Shown piece by piece: positions 46,319 through 59,020 of a stretch of DNA of 64,000 nucleotides. The notes under the pieces were generated by a model. It did not search any database. It was not told the DNA's origin and saw only the letters and a list, made by a program, of their open reading frames with translations. The DNA comes from Toxorhynchites rutilus septentrionalis. Its lineage: Eukaryota; Arthropoda; Insecta; Diptera; Culicidae. The translations under genes and the position numbers were made by a program. Numbering within the stretch: position 1 is the stretch's first letter; each line of letters opens with the position of its first letter. Where the stretch lies: contig NC_073746.1 in the NCBI RefSeq assembly GCF_029784135.1, positions 34,639,378 to 34,703,377 on the forward strand, given 5' to 3'.

Positions 46319-49170
46319 CCTTTGAGATTCAGGTAACCCATGTCTCACAAAAACACGCAAAAAACCACTGCGAAGTAATGTATGTTGAAAAACGGCAAAT
46401 ATTTGGCTAAAGACGGCTCGAAGAAAGAACGGCCTTTGTTTTCAGCCCAGCAGACGAAGACGCAGAGAGCAACAAAAAAAAACCCACAAAACGCAGTCAA
46501 ATTTTATCCTTTTGTGCCTTCACAGACTTACCGGGGTGCAAGTCGATTTCGGCATTTCCTTCTTGCTTCCCTGTGAAACGAGCGCCATCAAAATGGTGAG
46601 GTGAGAATCGGTCAGGGGGATAGGTGGGGCGAGAAATGAAAAGTTTTTTAATCAACTTTCGCAACATTCGCCCGGAAAACCCTTATCCGGCGAAACAGTC
46701 TGCCGGCAGTTGCAGACGGTGGAACAAAACTGTATTGTGTGGCAATTGGTATTCTTTTTTTTTTTGTCTGTCTTTTTCTGCCATCGGAAGTTTCGGAAAA
46801 GTCTAATGAAAAGTTACAACAACAAAAAAAAACTAAAATTACGGAAGTGGCAGAGGAATGTAATTAACTGTTGGGAGAGTGGTGATTTTGCCTATAGAAC
46901 TTCTGTCGTTTGGTTGAGTTGTGATTAATTGGAAGAAAAAAATATTTCTTGGTTAGATGAAATTCTTGGGAAGCAGCAAATAAGCAGTTTATACACGTTG
47001 TCGATAAGACTGATACAAAGCAAGAATCTCAACGCTGCAGGCACAGGCTGTGAAAATAAGAAGTTGAAGTTTTCCTTCAAACTATTCTTTTTTAGCCACC
47101 TTTGTACAAATAATCAGTGGAAGACATCTTATTGAGGCAACCGGCTATTCATTAGATGCAGAATGGAATTTCTCGCTTCCTTCTCGAAAAACGGTGGACG
47201 TAATACCTACGCAAAATATTTACAAATTCTTCCAAAATGTAAAACTGAGAGATCAAAGCCAACCGTTGTGTTTCGTTCATTTGTAGTGTTATTGGAGCGG
47301 AAAATCGAAACTATTCTACGCCTTCACCATAAACGCCCGCTCTCAATGTTGTCATGTTTGTCCTTCGGAGGATGTTCAAAGACGCCTTCAAACATTCATT
47401 CGGTACCATCGGACGCTGTCCGAATAAACACGTGTGATGTGTACCGTATTTACTGTTGGTTTCGAACAACATGCTGTGCCCCATTTTCTGGTACCAATGT
47501 TCAAGATGTGTTTACCTCAACTCCTATCCACTCATTGATGAGGGAAGCATCCGATGTCCAGTGTGTCATGCGTTGCTATTTGTTTTGTAACCGCAGAAGG
47601 GACTGTCTTGCATTGAACTCATGACCTGAGCCAGCAAGCTGACAGCAAGTTGTATTTACTTGAGACATTTGAATATCGAGTGTTTGCAAAGTGTTGATTT
47701 CGAACTAGGTGGTCTTTTGTGGTCTTCAGAGTTGTCGTAAAAGCGATTGCAAAAACTATCTCTTAATTGGAAAATTTCTACTGGGAAGAATTAATTCTAC
47801 TGAAATACCCAAGCCAGTTCATTCTCCCCTGTCAAGTAGACTCTCAAAAGGCGGAAATAAAATTCCACATAATCTCATTGGAAATTTTCCCTCTTCCCCG
47901 CTTGTCTTGAGTTTAAATTGGAACCCAATGGAAGATAATTAACTAGTTTGTCTATCGAGCATGCCACCGGTCGTTTTTTCGTACACAAGTCCTTGCATCC
48001 ATTCCATGTTGGGCAATGGAAAAAATATCGATTCCGTTTACTTTGGAGTGTCTTTAGGAAGCGATGTGTACTGCGAGCTTCCGCTTCGAGGAAGGTAATA
48101 ACTTCGAACTGAGCAATCAGTTTATTGGGATGGGATATTGAGGGCACATGTCAGCACGTGTAAAATGAAGCATGAGTATTCTTTGTTTTCATTTCTTCCC
48201 AATTCTTACTTACCTACAAAAAAAAGTATGCTTCTCCATCGACGGGCCAAGGAAATCTTGGTCAGCCCTTTTCGTGTTTTCTCAGACGAATTGATGATGA
48301 GAAAATTGCTACGCTCGCTCGGTGTAGTCTTCCAGTAGCATCCGAAAGAAAAAAAATTGAAAATGAGTCGTTCGAGCTTCGTGGGAATGTATTAAATTCT
48401 GCTTACTTACCAAGGAATAAGGAAAAATAAGGATAAGTAGAGGTTGAAATTTAGGAGACCCTACCAGAATTTCATTTTATCCTGTCAGGATTGTTTTAAA
48501 AAATACGCTCAATTTGAAACGACAAATAACGAACTCGATATGGGAATGGGCAATCTACAATCCCACACACAAACCATTCGTGTTGCATTCTCCCATCCAT
48601 TGCCCACTTTTGTGATTCACTGACCAAAACCCCTGAACGCAATGATTGCCGCAATTACATTTGCACATCTGATTTGTCCATTGCTTGTCCATGAGAATAT
48701 ATGTATGAATTTCCCATGATTGGCCCCTATCCCAATACAGCCGGATTCCGGTTTCGTTTATCTGGGAGTAAAAAGTCCAGCAGCATTTCTAATCCATTTG
48801 ATTGGCACAATTTTACATCCGCAAACACTTTATTTCTTCGTTTCGAGTCCCAAGGCTCGCTTGTTTTTCGATCCGTACGGGAACCAACACTGGAGAAAGC
48901 AGTTGAAGCCGATGGGAAACAACAGGTTGGATGGATGATCACTGGTGGGCAGGGATTCAACTCGGACATTGTTGTGGAGAGAGTGGGCTTTATTGAATAA
49001 TCCAGTTGCTCAATTGGGTTTGGTCTCCCAGTAGGGAAGACAATAGGGTTATGAGACGAAATAGAACAATTCAATTTTTTCCCATGTATCTCCAACAAGG
49101 ACTGGACAGTGCTGGTGTTTCTTGAGAGTATCATTCCTTGACAATACTTAGTTAGAATAAAAGAAGAGAA
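46319..49170. other. No recognised gene; possible unique host DNA
   Basis: Moderate GC, no transposon ends. Open frames include 47163-47624 (153 codons, C-terminal part rich in Cys) and overlapping opposite-strand frames at 48701-49000 and 48727-49218. None shows a known domain, a start context or splice pattern that convinces me. If host exons exist in the window, this is among the better places to look. Confidence 0.35.
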
Positions 49171-49171
49171 G

Positions 49172-49854
49172 AATTCTCGCGTAACTTTTGAAAAGGTCCA
49201 ATGTAACATTTTCGCCATCTCGAGAAAAACGTAGTTGAAGAACCGAACATTATTTCGCGAATTGTCTTAAAAGCTATCAATCTTTACCACTGTTTTCACC
49301 ACTAGCTGTCAAGAATAACTCCGTAAAACCAATCGTAACTATTGTTCCGTGATTTGAGATTAAGGTTGAAGCCTCGGAGCGAAAAATGTAACATTGGACG
49401 TTTTGACTGCCCGCGTTTGCACATTGGACATATTACGTTGCACTATAAGAATTTGAAACTAACTAATAAACAACAATCCAAATATCAGCATTTCGTTCTA
49501 AAGACTGATTATTATTGTTATCGCTCATTAAATTGCACTGAAATCGATAACAACACCTGTAAGAAACAAATTCCAAAACGACCGAAGTACGACTGCGAGT
49601 TGTATTGACTGCTTTGTTACTTCGGACGTTTCGGCCGTCGGAGGAAAGTGGCGTCCGAAGTAACAGCCGGGTGCTTAAAATTCGAATCTGTACATTGGAT
49701 ATTTTTTGTATCGGCGACAAAAAGATGAAGAAGATAGATACGTGAACGATTGTTTTTGTAATACATTCAATGATTGAAATCTAATAGCGTGCATCCATTA
49801 ACTCGATTTGTTTACATTTGTTACATAGGACCTTTTCAAAAGTTACGCGAGAAT
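49172..49854. mobile_element. TIR element of unknown superfamily
   Basis: The inverted ends are 35-36 bases long: AATTCTCGCGTAACTTTTGA continuing AAAGGTCC(A/T)ATGTAAC, with one mismatch. The element is 683 bp. An 88-codon frame inside has no relatives I know. Near 49616-49664 is a 13-bp perfect hairpin stem, GTTACTTCGGACG/CGTCCGAAGTAAC. No convincing target duplication is seen, so the superfamily is open. Confidence 0.7.
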
Positions 49855-50033
49855 TGTCAAAACACAGAACTGTGTAAATGTGGCGCACGTTCACCTATCT
49901 AGAGGAGATGTGTTTAAAACGCGCCTACCGGGCAATTTGACCCGCTTGAATTATGAGCAATCCTGAAGGTTAATGATAGTATCCTACTACGCAAGTTTGA
50001 CACTTGTAACGTTCTTTAAAAAAAAGTTGATGG

Positions 50034-50100
50034 GTCTGGGCCTAGGGGCACGGACGGGATTTGGACATAGGACTATGGTTGTGGATAGTACCTGCATTTG
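50034..50100 (+). repeat. E-family left end (E6), probably truncated
   Basis: A-run, hairpin GTCTGGGCC-TAG-GGGCACGGAC, GGGATTTGGACATAGGACTATGG. It is a near repeat of the E7 left end 460 bases downstream and has no right end of its own before it. Confidence 0.5.
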
Positions 50101-50496
50101 ATTTGAGTTTTCATTGTTCAAAATCTGTATTTTTCCTCTTTTGATAAAAAAAAATCCTTTCGAACTTCCTTTTTGAGTTGACTAATTGCATTTTTACATA
50201 ACCAAACAACATGGTCGATAGAATGATATCCTGGACCACAATTACATGAATTGTTAGTAGTAAGACGTACACGATAAAAGGAATTGAAGCACGAATTGAT
50301 TGCACAACAACCTAAACTTCAATCTAATAAAACCTTTGTCAACGTTTAACCTTCTGGACCAAACTCTCGTCAAATCTTTGGGGAGAGTAGAGTGAAACCA
50401 TCCAGTATCATCTTCAAGATCATTCCTAGATCATTCCTCCATTGATTCTGCCAACTAATAAATCCCTAATTGAGAATAATTCATAAAAGTAGAAGG

Positions 50497-51684
50497 GTCT
50501 GAGCCTAGGGGCACGGACGGAAGTTTGACGTAGGACTGTGAAGGTTCAGAACACTTGGTTATTTTAAATGTAATTCTTTTCATTGTTCAGAAAACTGTTA
50601 GTTTAACTCTTTTGAAACTGTAAATAGTAGCCTTGAAAAGGGCCGTTTGTTGTATATACTTATAAGCTTCAAACGGTTTGTAACGAACAACACAAAGAAA
50701 GACAATTAGCTTCTGGCAGGCAGTTCAACTGTCTAACTGAAAATGATTAATGAATATCAGTGGAACACATAACAGTGTGGAATGGTAGATGACGTATATG
50801 TGAATCGTTAAACAAAAAAAAAATATATCGTCATTGATTACATTGAATGTGAAATTTACAGGGAAGAAACGAAAAAACAAGTTGAAAATACTCACGATTT
50901 CGTGATATTTTTAGGTAAAATACACATGAAATCATGAAGTTGCTTTATTTTTAATGCATAGCTATGGTATTGTGATTTCTTTCCATTGTCTTATTCTTAT
51001 TATTAGGCATCGGGAGCAGTAGCTTTTTCGGTGAAATAATGTTCGTTTGCAGACTATCACAATCAAGTCGAATTGGTTCTACTGCTCAATCTACCATAGA
51101 AGGAATTGAGTCATTGAGAATTATGAATATGAGTAATGAAGAATATTAATATTTCATTTCGTTTCATTTTTGTGATGCGATATAATGCCGATCTTAATAA
51201 GTCTTCGCATGATAATCGCAGCCTCCTCCTGATTAATGAACGATCACTGTATGGGTGACACTTTCCTAGTTGCTTTGCTGAAATCTTGCATGAAGTTTGA
51301 GTGATGCATGAAATCTTGTATCTGATTACTTTAACATCTTGCTAATTTGTTAGATAGAACGAATTATTGGACGCAATTTTGTGTTCCATACAACATTCAT
51401 GGAAACGAAGTTGGAAGAAAGAATGCATAATACATGATTTACCTTCGCATCCGCTCGCAAAACATGCCTCTTTTATTTGTTAAATTGCTCACTTGTTTTA
51501 TCATTTCCACAGTTGATGACTCAGGCGAAAAAAGTTTTGGGTAAATTTGCCGTCTAACGGTATATATTATAACATATGTCGTAAGAACGATTCTGCGTAT
51601 TTTGCATTTGAAAACTCTTAATAATCGTTACAGTTTTCGTAGAGTGACCCCCCTATATAGAAATCAAAGACGTAGTCCTACGTC
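50497..51684 (+). mobile_element. E-family element (copy E7)
   Basis: Left end: hairpin GTCTGAGCC-TAG-GGGCACGGAC (50497-50518), GGAAG, TTTGACGTAGGACTG. Right end: GACGTAGTCCTACGTC (51669-51684), preceded by CCCCCCTATATAG. A decayed histone-type stem-loop is present on the minus strand near 50630-50645 (GGCCCTTTTCAAGGCT). Just inside the right end lies repeat U. No coding sequence was found. Confidence 0.6.
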
Positions 51685-51977
51685 AATACATATGTAATTA
51701 CATTGCGAGCTAACGCCGAATTGTAGGCAAAAAGATTGCTCGTTGCGCTGTGGGGGAAAACGAGTGGTTAGTAGAATCGAAATAACATTTAAAACGTCAC
51801 TGTTAACTTATTTTTACTTTATTCACTGTTCATGTCTTAAGCAAAAAAAAATGCTGGATACATTCCCTGTCTAATGGTATATAACACAACATATGTCACA
51901 ATAACGATTTTGAGCAATATGCGTTTGAAAACTCTTAATGAATCGTTACATTTTTCGTAGAGTTAGCCCTATGTCAA
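51535..51977 (+). repeat. Two copies of repeat U
   Basis: 51535-51660 and 51850-51977 share AT(T)TGCCGTCTAA-GGTATAT, AACATATGTC, AACGATT, TTTGAAAACTCTTAAT and CGTAGAGT. A reversed copy is at 26540-26692. The second copy may be the remains of another E right end. Confidence 0.65.
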
Positions 51978-51984
51978 AAAATAA

Positions 51985-52286
51985 GAATAATTTTCGGGAT
52001 GATTTTAGATGTAATTTTCTACATCATTTCTGTAAGGTTTTTGTTGATGAAAACCCTTTCAGAGGCGATAATTTGAAGTTATATTCAGTGAATTGAGTGA
52101 CCGGTGAATGGCTGAAATGAAGAAAACTTTGAGAAGGGATACATTTCCTTCTCAATTTGATATTTTGCGCATCAGCTTAACTTCGGGCAATACGGCATAC
52201 CCTCGACCAGGGCAGTTTGCTCCCTTTTGACCAGATAAAATTCTCATGAGAGAAACAGCTCATATGCGAGTGATGCCAGATGTTTT
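51985..52286. other. No gene seen
   Basis: Short spacer between E7 remains and E5. No feature seen. Confidence 0.35.
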
Positions 52287-52559
52287 TTGACGTAGGATTA
52301 CGTCTTTCGGGAACATATTGGGGTACAAATTGAAAATAAAAAATCGAGTACATCGTGAAAATTGTCCAATTTCAAACACCTATTGCTCAGTCATTTCACG
52401 ATGGATTGATGAAATTTTTGCGTCAATCGATTTCGGCACTTCATAACAACTTTTAATATTGAGCAAAATAATATATGTCATGAAACTAACTATCGAACAA
52501 TTAAAAAATCGCAACCCCTATCCTAACGGAAATACCCACTTCTGATTGGCCGAAACTGA

Positions 52560-53110
52560 CGACACATGCGGCGAGTCTCTAACAGAGACATCAAAACCAA
52601 GCTGCCTGGGGGACAAATGCACAGCAAATACATGAAATTAGGGGGAGCTTTTGTTCCTACCGCAAAGTATTCCCTAACAGAGGCATCGAAACCAAGCTGC
52701 CTGAGGGAAATCTGCATTGCAAATACATGAATGTAGAGGGTGGAGGTGATATGGCGTAGTGGTAACATCCGTACCTCTCACGCTCAAGGTCACGAATTCA
52801 ATCCTCACTCCCGACATTCTTCCAAAAATGGAAGTAAAAGTGACGCACCAGCCAAAAGTGTTGAAAGTCACTATAATACAGACAAAAAAAAATGTAGAGG
52901 GTGCTTTTCTTCCTACCCAAATGTGGTCCCTAACAGAGACATCAGAACCAAGCTGCCTAGGGGAAATCGACATTGCAAATACATGAAAGTAAGGGGGATT
53001 TTTTTTCCAACCGAAATGTATTCCCCTAACAGAGACATCAGAACCAAGCTGCCTAGGGGAAATCGACATTGCTAATACATGCAAGTCGAGGGCATTTTTA
53101 TATTGCAAGT
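52560..53110 (-). repeat. ~95-bp tandem repeat array in E5
   Basis: About four units, each with CTAACAGAGACATCA-AACCAAG, CTGCCTAGGGGAAATC, CATTGCAAATACATGAA and a polypyrimidine/AACCGAAATGTATTC segment. The SINE sits inside the second unit. The unit matches the E3 and E4 arrays. Confidence 0.8.
52743..52890 (+). mobile_element. tRNA-derived SINE
   Basis: A 148-bp insertion flanked by AATGTAGAGGGTG on both sides (52730-52742, 52891-52903). It carries an A-box-like TGGCGTAGTGG and a B-box-like region (GGTCACGAATTCAATCC), followed by a tRNA-unrelated body and an A-rich tail (ACAAAAAAA). It would be transcribed by RNA polymerase III and copied by a LINE's enzyme. The perfect duplication suggests a recent insertion. 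Confidence 0.85.
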
Positions 53111-53974
53111 AAGGTGAGTAATACGATTAATTCTAGCTAATAAAATTTGAATTTGGAACTTTAATGTTGGTTGCTTCTTGAAATTTCATATCAATGACCG
53201 ATCATGCATTGTAAAAAATTTAGCACAAGTGTAAGTGTCAAATTGTATATGGTAGCAGTTGTGTTAAAAATGACTTGATATATGAAACGATTTATTTCCT
53301 AAATAAAAACCAAGGTGTGTTCCCGCTCAAGAATGGCTCGTTTGGTTTCAGCTGTCTATTTTGTTGTGTTCATTTTCATCCAAGGAAAGTTTATACGGCG
53401 AGAAAAATTGGAAAAGTGAAGAAATATTAGAAAAGAAATTTGATTTCCCATATGCTCTACATATAGTAATAGGTGTTGTTAGTCCAATTAAAAATAAACA
53501 CTCAGAAAGTATAAATTATAAAAGAAAATTGCCTTTTCCATTTCAAATATATTTTCTCTATATTAAAGTAACATGTTTATGGTGATGAGAAAAATTGATA
53601 ATTGCGTTCGGTATTGGTAATTATTCATATTACATTGGTGAGCTTTTTTTAATTATTTCATCCATACATAACATAGGAGGCATCTCGTCCAGGATCACAG
53701 AGGGCGGTTTTCTCAATCTCGTTCCACTTCGGTATCTTTTATCTGATTCGCACCATCCAACGATTGTTTACCATATTCCTGTCATCATCACTCGGTGAAC
53801 ACTGGTGGAGTGAACAAACAATACCCAACAACCAAACAAAACAGTCCTTTTTAGGTTCACCAAATCATTATCAAAGAGTTTAACGATGTAATTCTTCACA
53901 CATATCCAAAATCAACAGATAGCCTAACGGAATCCTACGTCAACTATGCGGTCGTGTCTCGGACACAACCATTC

Positions 53975-54876
53975 TGTGACATTTTTTTCAAATATCTCTA
54001 CATGACACGAACAATTGTGTTTAAATTTAATCATAATAATCAGAAATGCGCACATCATAAGATTATTTCTAAATAATATTCGATAAATCAAATACAAATA
54101 TACAAATGTTTTCCCATACTTTAAAATAAATTTAATATGTTGTATTTAATAATCAAATAACTTCAAAATGATAACATGCCTTCACATCTGGCATCTATAT
54201 CGTGTGCTCAGAGAAGGCGGGAAAAAGAGTGCAGGGCGAACTGAGAGAACCCGTTCACTGAAGGAACTAATCCTTCTCTTAGCTGGCGGGCATGAAGGGA
54301 ATACTATGATGGAATCTTGGAAAGAATAAATACATTTTCTAAATAAAAAGATTAATGAAAATTAACTATTCCACAACAAATAAAAGTTCTATGTAATAGC
54401 GTAATACATTTTCTGCCAACGGTGAAAAAATTATGGATGAAAGTAGTGTCTCATAATGATTCCATATAAAAATGAAGGAGGCTAATTATAATAAGAATAT
54501 ATTCATTCAATAATAGTTATGTAAGGCTCAGGGTTCTGTGTTTTAAGCATTCAAAAAACAACAAATCATTATTTTCATTCAAATTTTAACGATCGAGAAC
54601 TGCCGTAAAGCGTGCTAATCTGAGGCAAGCGTCTTCACTTTACAGCAATTCTAATACGATGTAAATGTCGATATTGTACATTCGATATCACGGGTACTAT
54701 ATTTCTCTCTCCTCTCTGCGAAGGAATGGTGTCGCTGTCAAAACAGTTTTGAATAAGTGTTTTGCTCTTCAATTATCACACCGGAAAGCAGTTGAAGAAA
54801 AGGGGTAGGAAATATATTTCTATATATATATATATGTATAATATGTTCCACTGATTGATGTGTTTTTGTCTTCTAG
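53975..54876. other. No gene seen
   Basis: AT-rich spacer to the pogo-like gene. A short (TA)n run lies at ~54821-54835. The left end of the pogo-like element should be here, but I could not identify it. Confidence 0.35.
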
Positions 54877-55428
54877 ATGCCACGGAAAACGAATCGTATA
54901 ATACGAAGACGGTTGTGGACAGTTGATGTCAATGTCTATAAAAACAGTCCAAAATGGAATGTCTAGAATCCAGGCATCACAATTGCATGGCATTCCGAAA
55001 CTCTAATTCGTTATTTAGAAAAAATATAATTTTGAGAAGATTATATTGTTTCCCCGCTACAACAAGACAAGTTTTCTCGCCACAACAAGAAGAGCAGCTA
55101 GTGATGTATGCCATCGAAATGGCAGAATGTTTTTATGGATTAAGTCCGAGTGGAATACGTAGTCTAGCTTCCCAGATGGCTGAGAAAAATGGAATCCAGC
55201 ATCATTCAATAAAGAAATCAGGCTTGCTGGGGTGGATTGGCTAAAATGTTTCCTTCGACGAAATCAAGCTCTTTCCCTTCGCAAACCGGAAAACACCTCT
55301 CTCGCACGAGCAAGAGCTTTAGCCGGAAAAGTGTTGCTCAGTTCTTGGATCTTCTGGAATTGATTTACAATGAGCATGCTTATCCACCCAGTAGAATATG
55401 GAAGACTGCCGAGACTGGTGTCAGCACG
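54877..55428 (+). pseudogene. pogo-like transposase, exon 1
   Basis: Starts MPRKTNR at 54877. After a frameshift it continues with FSPQQEEQLVMYAIEM, FYGLSPSGIRSLA and MAEKNGI (a CENP-B-type helix-turn-helix DNA-binding segment), then WLKCFLRRNQALSLRKPE, FLDLLELIY and PPSRIWKTAETG. The last motif is DETG in pogo-group transposases and holds the first catalytic Asp; here it is Ala (AETG). At least two shifts and stops occur. The exon ends at a plausible donor (ACG|GTATGA). Confidence 0.8.
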
Positions 55429-55453
55429 GTATGAAGAGCAATAGAGTCATGAT

Positions 55454-58400
55454 TTATTTTTTTTTATTTAAATCGTTTATTTTTACAGGCTCAGTTACAT
55501 AGGTTTAAAGGAGCCGAACTCCTTACTGTATTGTTACTAGTATATATACATTTTTCCTTAATTCTAATGCTAATAATATAGGAAACCGATTACTCGCGGT
55601 CAACTCGAGTTTAGAAGGGTGACATATTTTCTTCAGGAAAAGGAGGGGATATGAGGATATGTTGACAATGATCACACTCACACTCTCAATCACACTCATC
55701 ACACTCAATTCTTAAACCTATCTTATATCTAATATGTATTTACATTTCATCTTATTCTTAAGAAGGGATCCGATCTCTCACAAAGGAAAAACTAAGGGTA
55801 TAAGGACAATCACACACGAAGATCGATAGCTTTAAGGAATACATATATTTGGGATATGTAATCAAGGTCTAACCGAGCCAACACGTCTCTCACCGGCACC
55901 ATGGGCTGCCTTCCTCGGGCCCGAAGGGTGACTACTAAATTCGATCTGGCGACAAGATACAGCTCGCACGACCAAACAACGTGCTCGATGCCGTGGTAAC
56001 CTTGGCCACAAACACAAAGATTGTTGTCGGCAAGATTAATACGAAAGAGTAGCGCATCTAACGAACAGTGATTGGACATGAGTCGGGAGAAGGTGCGAAA
56101 GAAGAAAAGTCCCGACTCAAGTCCAGACTTTTGAACCATGGTTTGAGGCTAACCTTAGGGATAATCGAGTGGAGCCACTGCACTGCGTTGCCAGTTAACT
56201 ATGGTATTTTTGCGGACTAAAGAATAAAATTCATTGAAGGCGATTTGACGCTGATAAATATCGCCTTCAATTGCACCTACCTTTGCTAATGAGTCAGCCC
56301 TCTCAGTGAGGTGCTAAAAAATTCGTTGAACACTCCAAATCCTGTGGACTCATTCATAGAGGACCCATCAGTAAAGTACATATTATCACAATTGATATCC
56401 CCATACTTTGCATCGAAGATCGTTGGAACGATCCTCGATCGAAGATAGTCTGATGTTCCATGGATATCCTGCTTCATGGATAGATCAAAATGCACAGAGG
56501 AATTGATGTAGTCAGGAAAACAAACATGGTTGGGAATATACGAAGAAGGATTAACCTGCATGGAGACGAATTCATGATATGAGCTCATGAATCCAGAATG
56601 AAAATTTAGCTCGATCAGCTGCTCAAAATTTCCGATCACCAATGGGTTCATAACCTTACACCGGATGAGGAACCGAAGAGATAATAAATTGAAGCGATCT
56701 TTTAGTGGGAGTAGGCCTGCCAAAACCTCGAGACTCATGGTATGCGTTGAGGGCATACATTCCAACGCGATACGGAGACAAAGATACTGAATTCGCTCGA
56801 GTTTAATGAGGTGTGTTTTGGCAGCTGATTGAAAACAGAAACTGCCATACTCCATCACTGAGAGAATTGTTGTTCGATACAACATTATAAGATCTTCGGG
56901 ATGGGCTCCCCACCAGGTGCCGGTAATTGTACGGAGAAAGTTTATTCTTTGTTGACATTTTTTACTCAGATACCTAATATGGGCCCCCCAAGTACATTTA
57001 GAGTCAAACCAGACCCCAAGATACTTGAATGACATAGCATGAGTGATCGGTTAACCCAAAAGTTGAAGCTTTGGTTTTGCTGGTCTATGCTTCCTAGAAA
57101 AAACCACCATCTCTGTTTTCTCCGTGGAGAATTCGATCCCTAGCCCAATGGCCCAGGTTGAAAAATTGTTCAAAGTATCTTGTAAGGATTCTTGCAGGTC
57201 GGATTCGTTTGATCCTACGACAGACACCACTCCATCATCTGCAAGTTGTCTTAGGCTGCAATTTTGTGTAAGGCAATTGTCAATGTCGTTTACATAGAAG
57301 ATGTACAAAAGGGGGCTTAAACATGAGCCCTGGGGGAGTCCCATGTAAGAGACCCGACTTACTGCCGAATCTCCGTGAGCAAAGTTCAAATGTTTCTCAC
57401 AATGCAAGTTATATAACATATTATTCAATAGAGGCGGCAGACCCCGAGATTGTAATTTGTCTGACAAAACCTCTATTGAAACAGAATCAAAGGCCCCCTT
57501 TATGTCCAAGAATACTGAAGTCATTTGTTTTTTTTCGGCGTAAGCCATTTGAATTTCTGAAGAAAGCAACGCAAGACAATCATTCGTCCCCTTGCCCCTG
57601 CGGAACCCATATTGTGTATCTGAGAGTAGGCCATTCGTTTCAACCCAACGATCAAGGCGAAACAAGATCATTTTCTCCAACAATTTCCGTATACAAGACA
57701 GCAATGCTATTGGGCGGTACGAATTGAAGTCGGACGCGGGTTTTCCGGGTTTTTGAATAGCTATAACTCGTACTTGTCTCCAATCATCTGGAACAATATT
57801 ATGCTCCAGAAACCGATTGAATAAATTCAACAAGCGATGTTTCGCCACATCAGGGAGGTTTTTCAACAAGTTGAACTTAATTCTATCCGGTCCCGGAGCA
57901 GAATTGTTACATGAAAGGAGAGCAAGAGAGAATTCTACCATCGAAAACTCGGAATCAAGATCGCACCTATCTTGTGGTATATCTCGAATAATTCTTTGCA
58001 CTGGAGCGGAATCGGGACAAACCTTTCGTGCAAAATTAAAAATCCATCGATGTGAATATTCCTCGCTTTCATTGGATGAAGAGCGATTTCTCATGTTTCG
58101 AGCCACTTTCCATAATTTTTTCATTGACGTTTCTCGTGATATACCTCCCACGAAATTTCGCCAATAAGCACGTTTTTTCCCTTTGATCAAGTTTTTAAAT
58201 TGATTTTCAAGGTCCAAATACGTTTGAAAATTCTCAATGGTTCCACGTTTCCGAAAAGCTTTAAATGCATTCGATTTATCTCCATAAAGCTTGGAACACT
58301 GGCCATCCCACCATGGATTGGGAGGCCTTCGACGAATAGTGGAACCTGGGATGGGTTTCGTTTGAGCGCGAACCGCGCTGTCATAGATCAAACGAGAAAT

Positions 58401-58973
58401 GAAGTTATACTCCTCCAATGGAGGCAAACCATCTCTGGAATTGATGGCTAGAGTAATCGCGTCCGCATATTTTTTCCAGTCAATGTGTCTTGTGAGGTCG
58501 TATGCCATGTTTATTGATTCAGAAGAATTCGACCCATTGGTGATAGAAATTTTGATTGGCAAGTGGTCACTACCGTTGGGATCCTGGATTACATTCCACT
58601 TGCAATCTAACGATAGTGAATTCGAGCAAAGCGAGAGGTCAAGAGCACTTGGGTTAGCAGGAGGTTTAGGTACACGTGTTGTTTCCCCAGTGTTCAAAAC
58701 GGTCATATTGAAGCTGTTACAAAGGTCATATATCAACGATGAACGATTATCGTCGTACGGTTCCCCCCAGGCAGTTCCGTGAGAGTTGAAGTCTCCCAAG
58801 ATTAATCGTGGCTCAGGAAGGAGTGAGCACATGTCAACAAGTTGCTTGCGGCTAACCGCAGCTCTCGGAGGCCAATACAAGCTGACTATACAGAGGTCTT
58901 TGCCTCTGATGTTTGCATGACAAGCAACAGCTTCGATCCCTCCAATAGGTGGAAGGTCAATTCTAAAAAATGA
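55454..58973 (-). mobile_element. I-clade LINE, copy B, 5'-truncated
   Basis: A 3.5-kb insertion bounded by AGAGTCATGAT on each side (55443-55453, 58974-58984), with its A-rich tail at the left (a T-run after 55454). Copy B starts inside the endonuclease domain, so it is 5'-truncated, the usual outcome of target-primed reverse transcription. It is closely similar to copy A at 10998-14590. It lacks the middle of RNase H but keeps the Cys/His-rich C terminus that copy A lacks. Confidence 0.93.
55810..58973 (-). pseudogene. I-clade ORF2, copy B
   Basis: From the truncated 5' edge: endonuclease (GDFNSHGTAWG with the Asp kept, GSDHLPI), linker, RT (FLDIKGAFDSVS, GLPQGSCLSPLLY, LADD active site) and RNase H start (FTDGSSMNES). 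A single nonsense codon, TAA at 57051-57053 where copy A has AAA, breaks the RT thumb region. An internal deletion near 56310 then joins the first RNase H strand to its end (ERADSLAK), shifting the frame. The C-terminal segment (56139-55810) holds Cys-X-Cys, His and Cys (CVCGQGYHGIEHVVWSC), the CCHC-type end seen in I elements. Confidence 0.88.
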
Positions 58974-59020
58974 AGAGTCATGATAAATGTGATCATTATT
59001 ATTTCTGTTGTATATTTTAG

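Larger units (their letters stand above)
52289..53969 (-). mobile_element. E-family element (copy E5), reverse orientation
   Basis: On the minus strand it starts with hairpin GTTGTGTC-CGA-GACACGAC (53969-53951) and ends with GACGTAATCCTACGTC (52304-52289). It is colinear with E4 over both parts. The outer flanks of E5 and E4 differ beyond these ends, which fixes the right boundary. It has a repeat array (52560-53110), a CCAAT box on the minus strand (GGCCAATCAGAAG, about 52540-52555), and a SINE insertion. Confidence 0.65.
55429..59020 (+). other. Intron of the pogo-like gene with LINE insert
   Basis: GTATGAAG at 55429 and TATATTTTAG ending at 59020 frame the LINE. Removing the LINE and one copy of its duplication leaves an intron of about 60 bases, and the coding frame on both sides then matches the usual order of pogo transposases. 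The insertion therefore hit a small intron, not an exon. Confidence 0.65.

Noticed and set aside
47163..47624. 153-codon frame with a Cys-rich C-terminal part as a possible host exon
   Set aside because: No known domain, no convincing splice borders or promoter. It remains only a place to look.
48701..49218. Overlapping frames on both strands (99 and 163 codons)
   Set aside because: Neither shows domain similarity, and both cannot easily be real. Not called.
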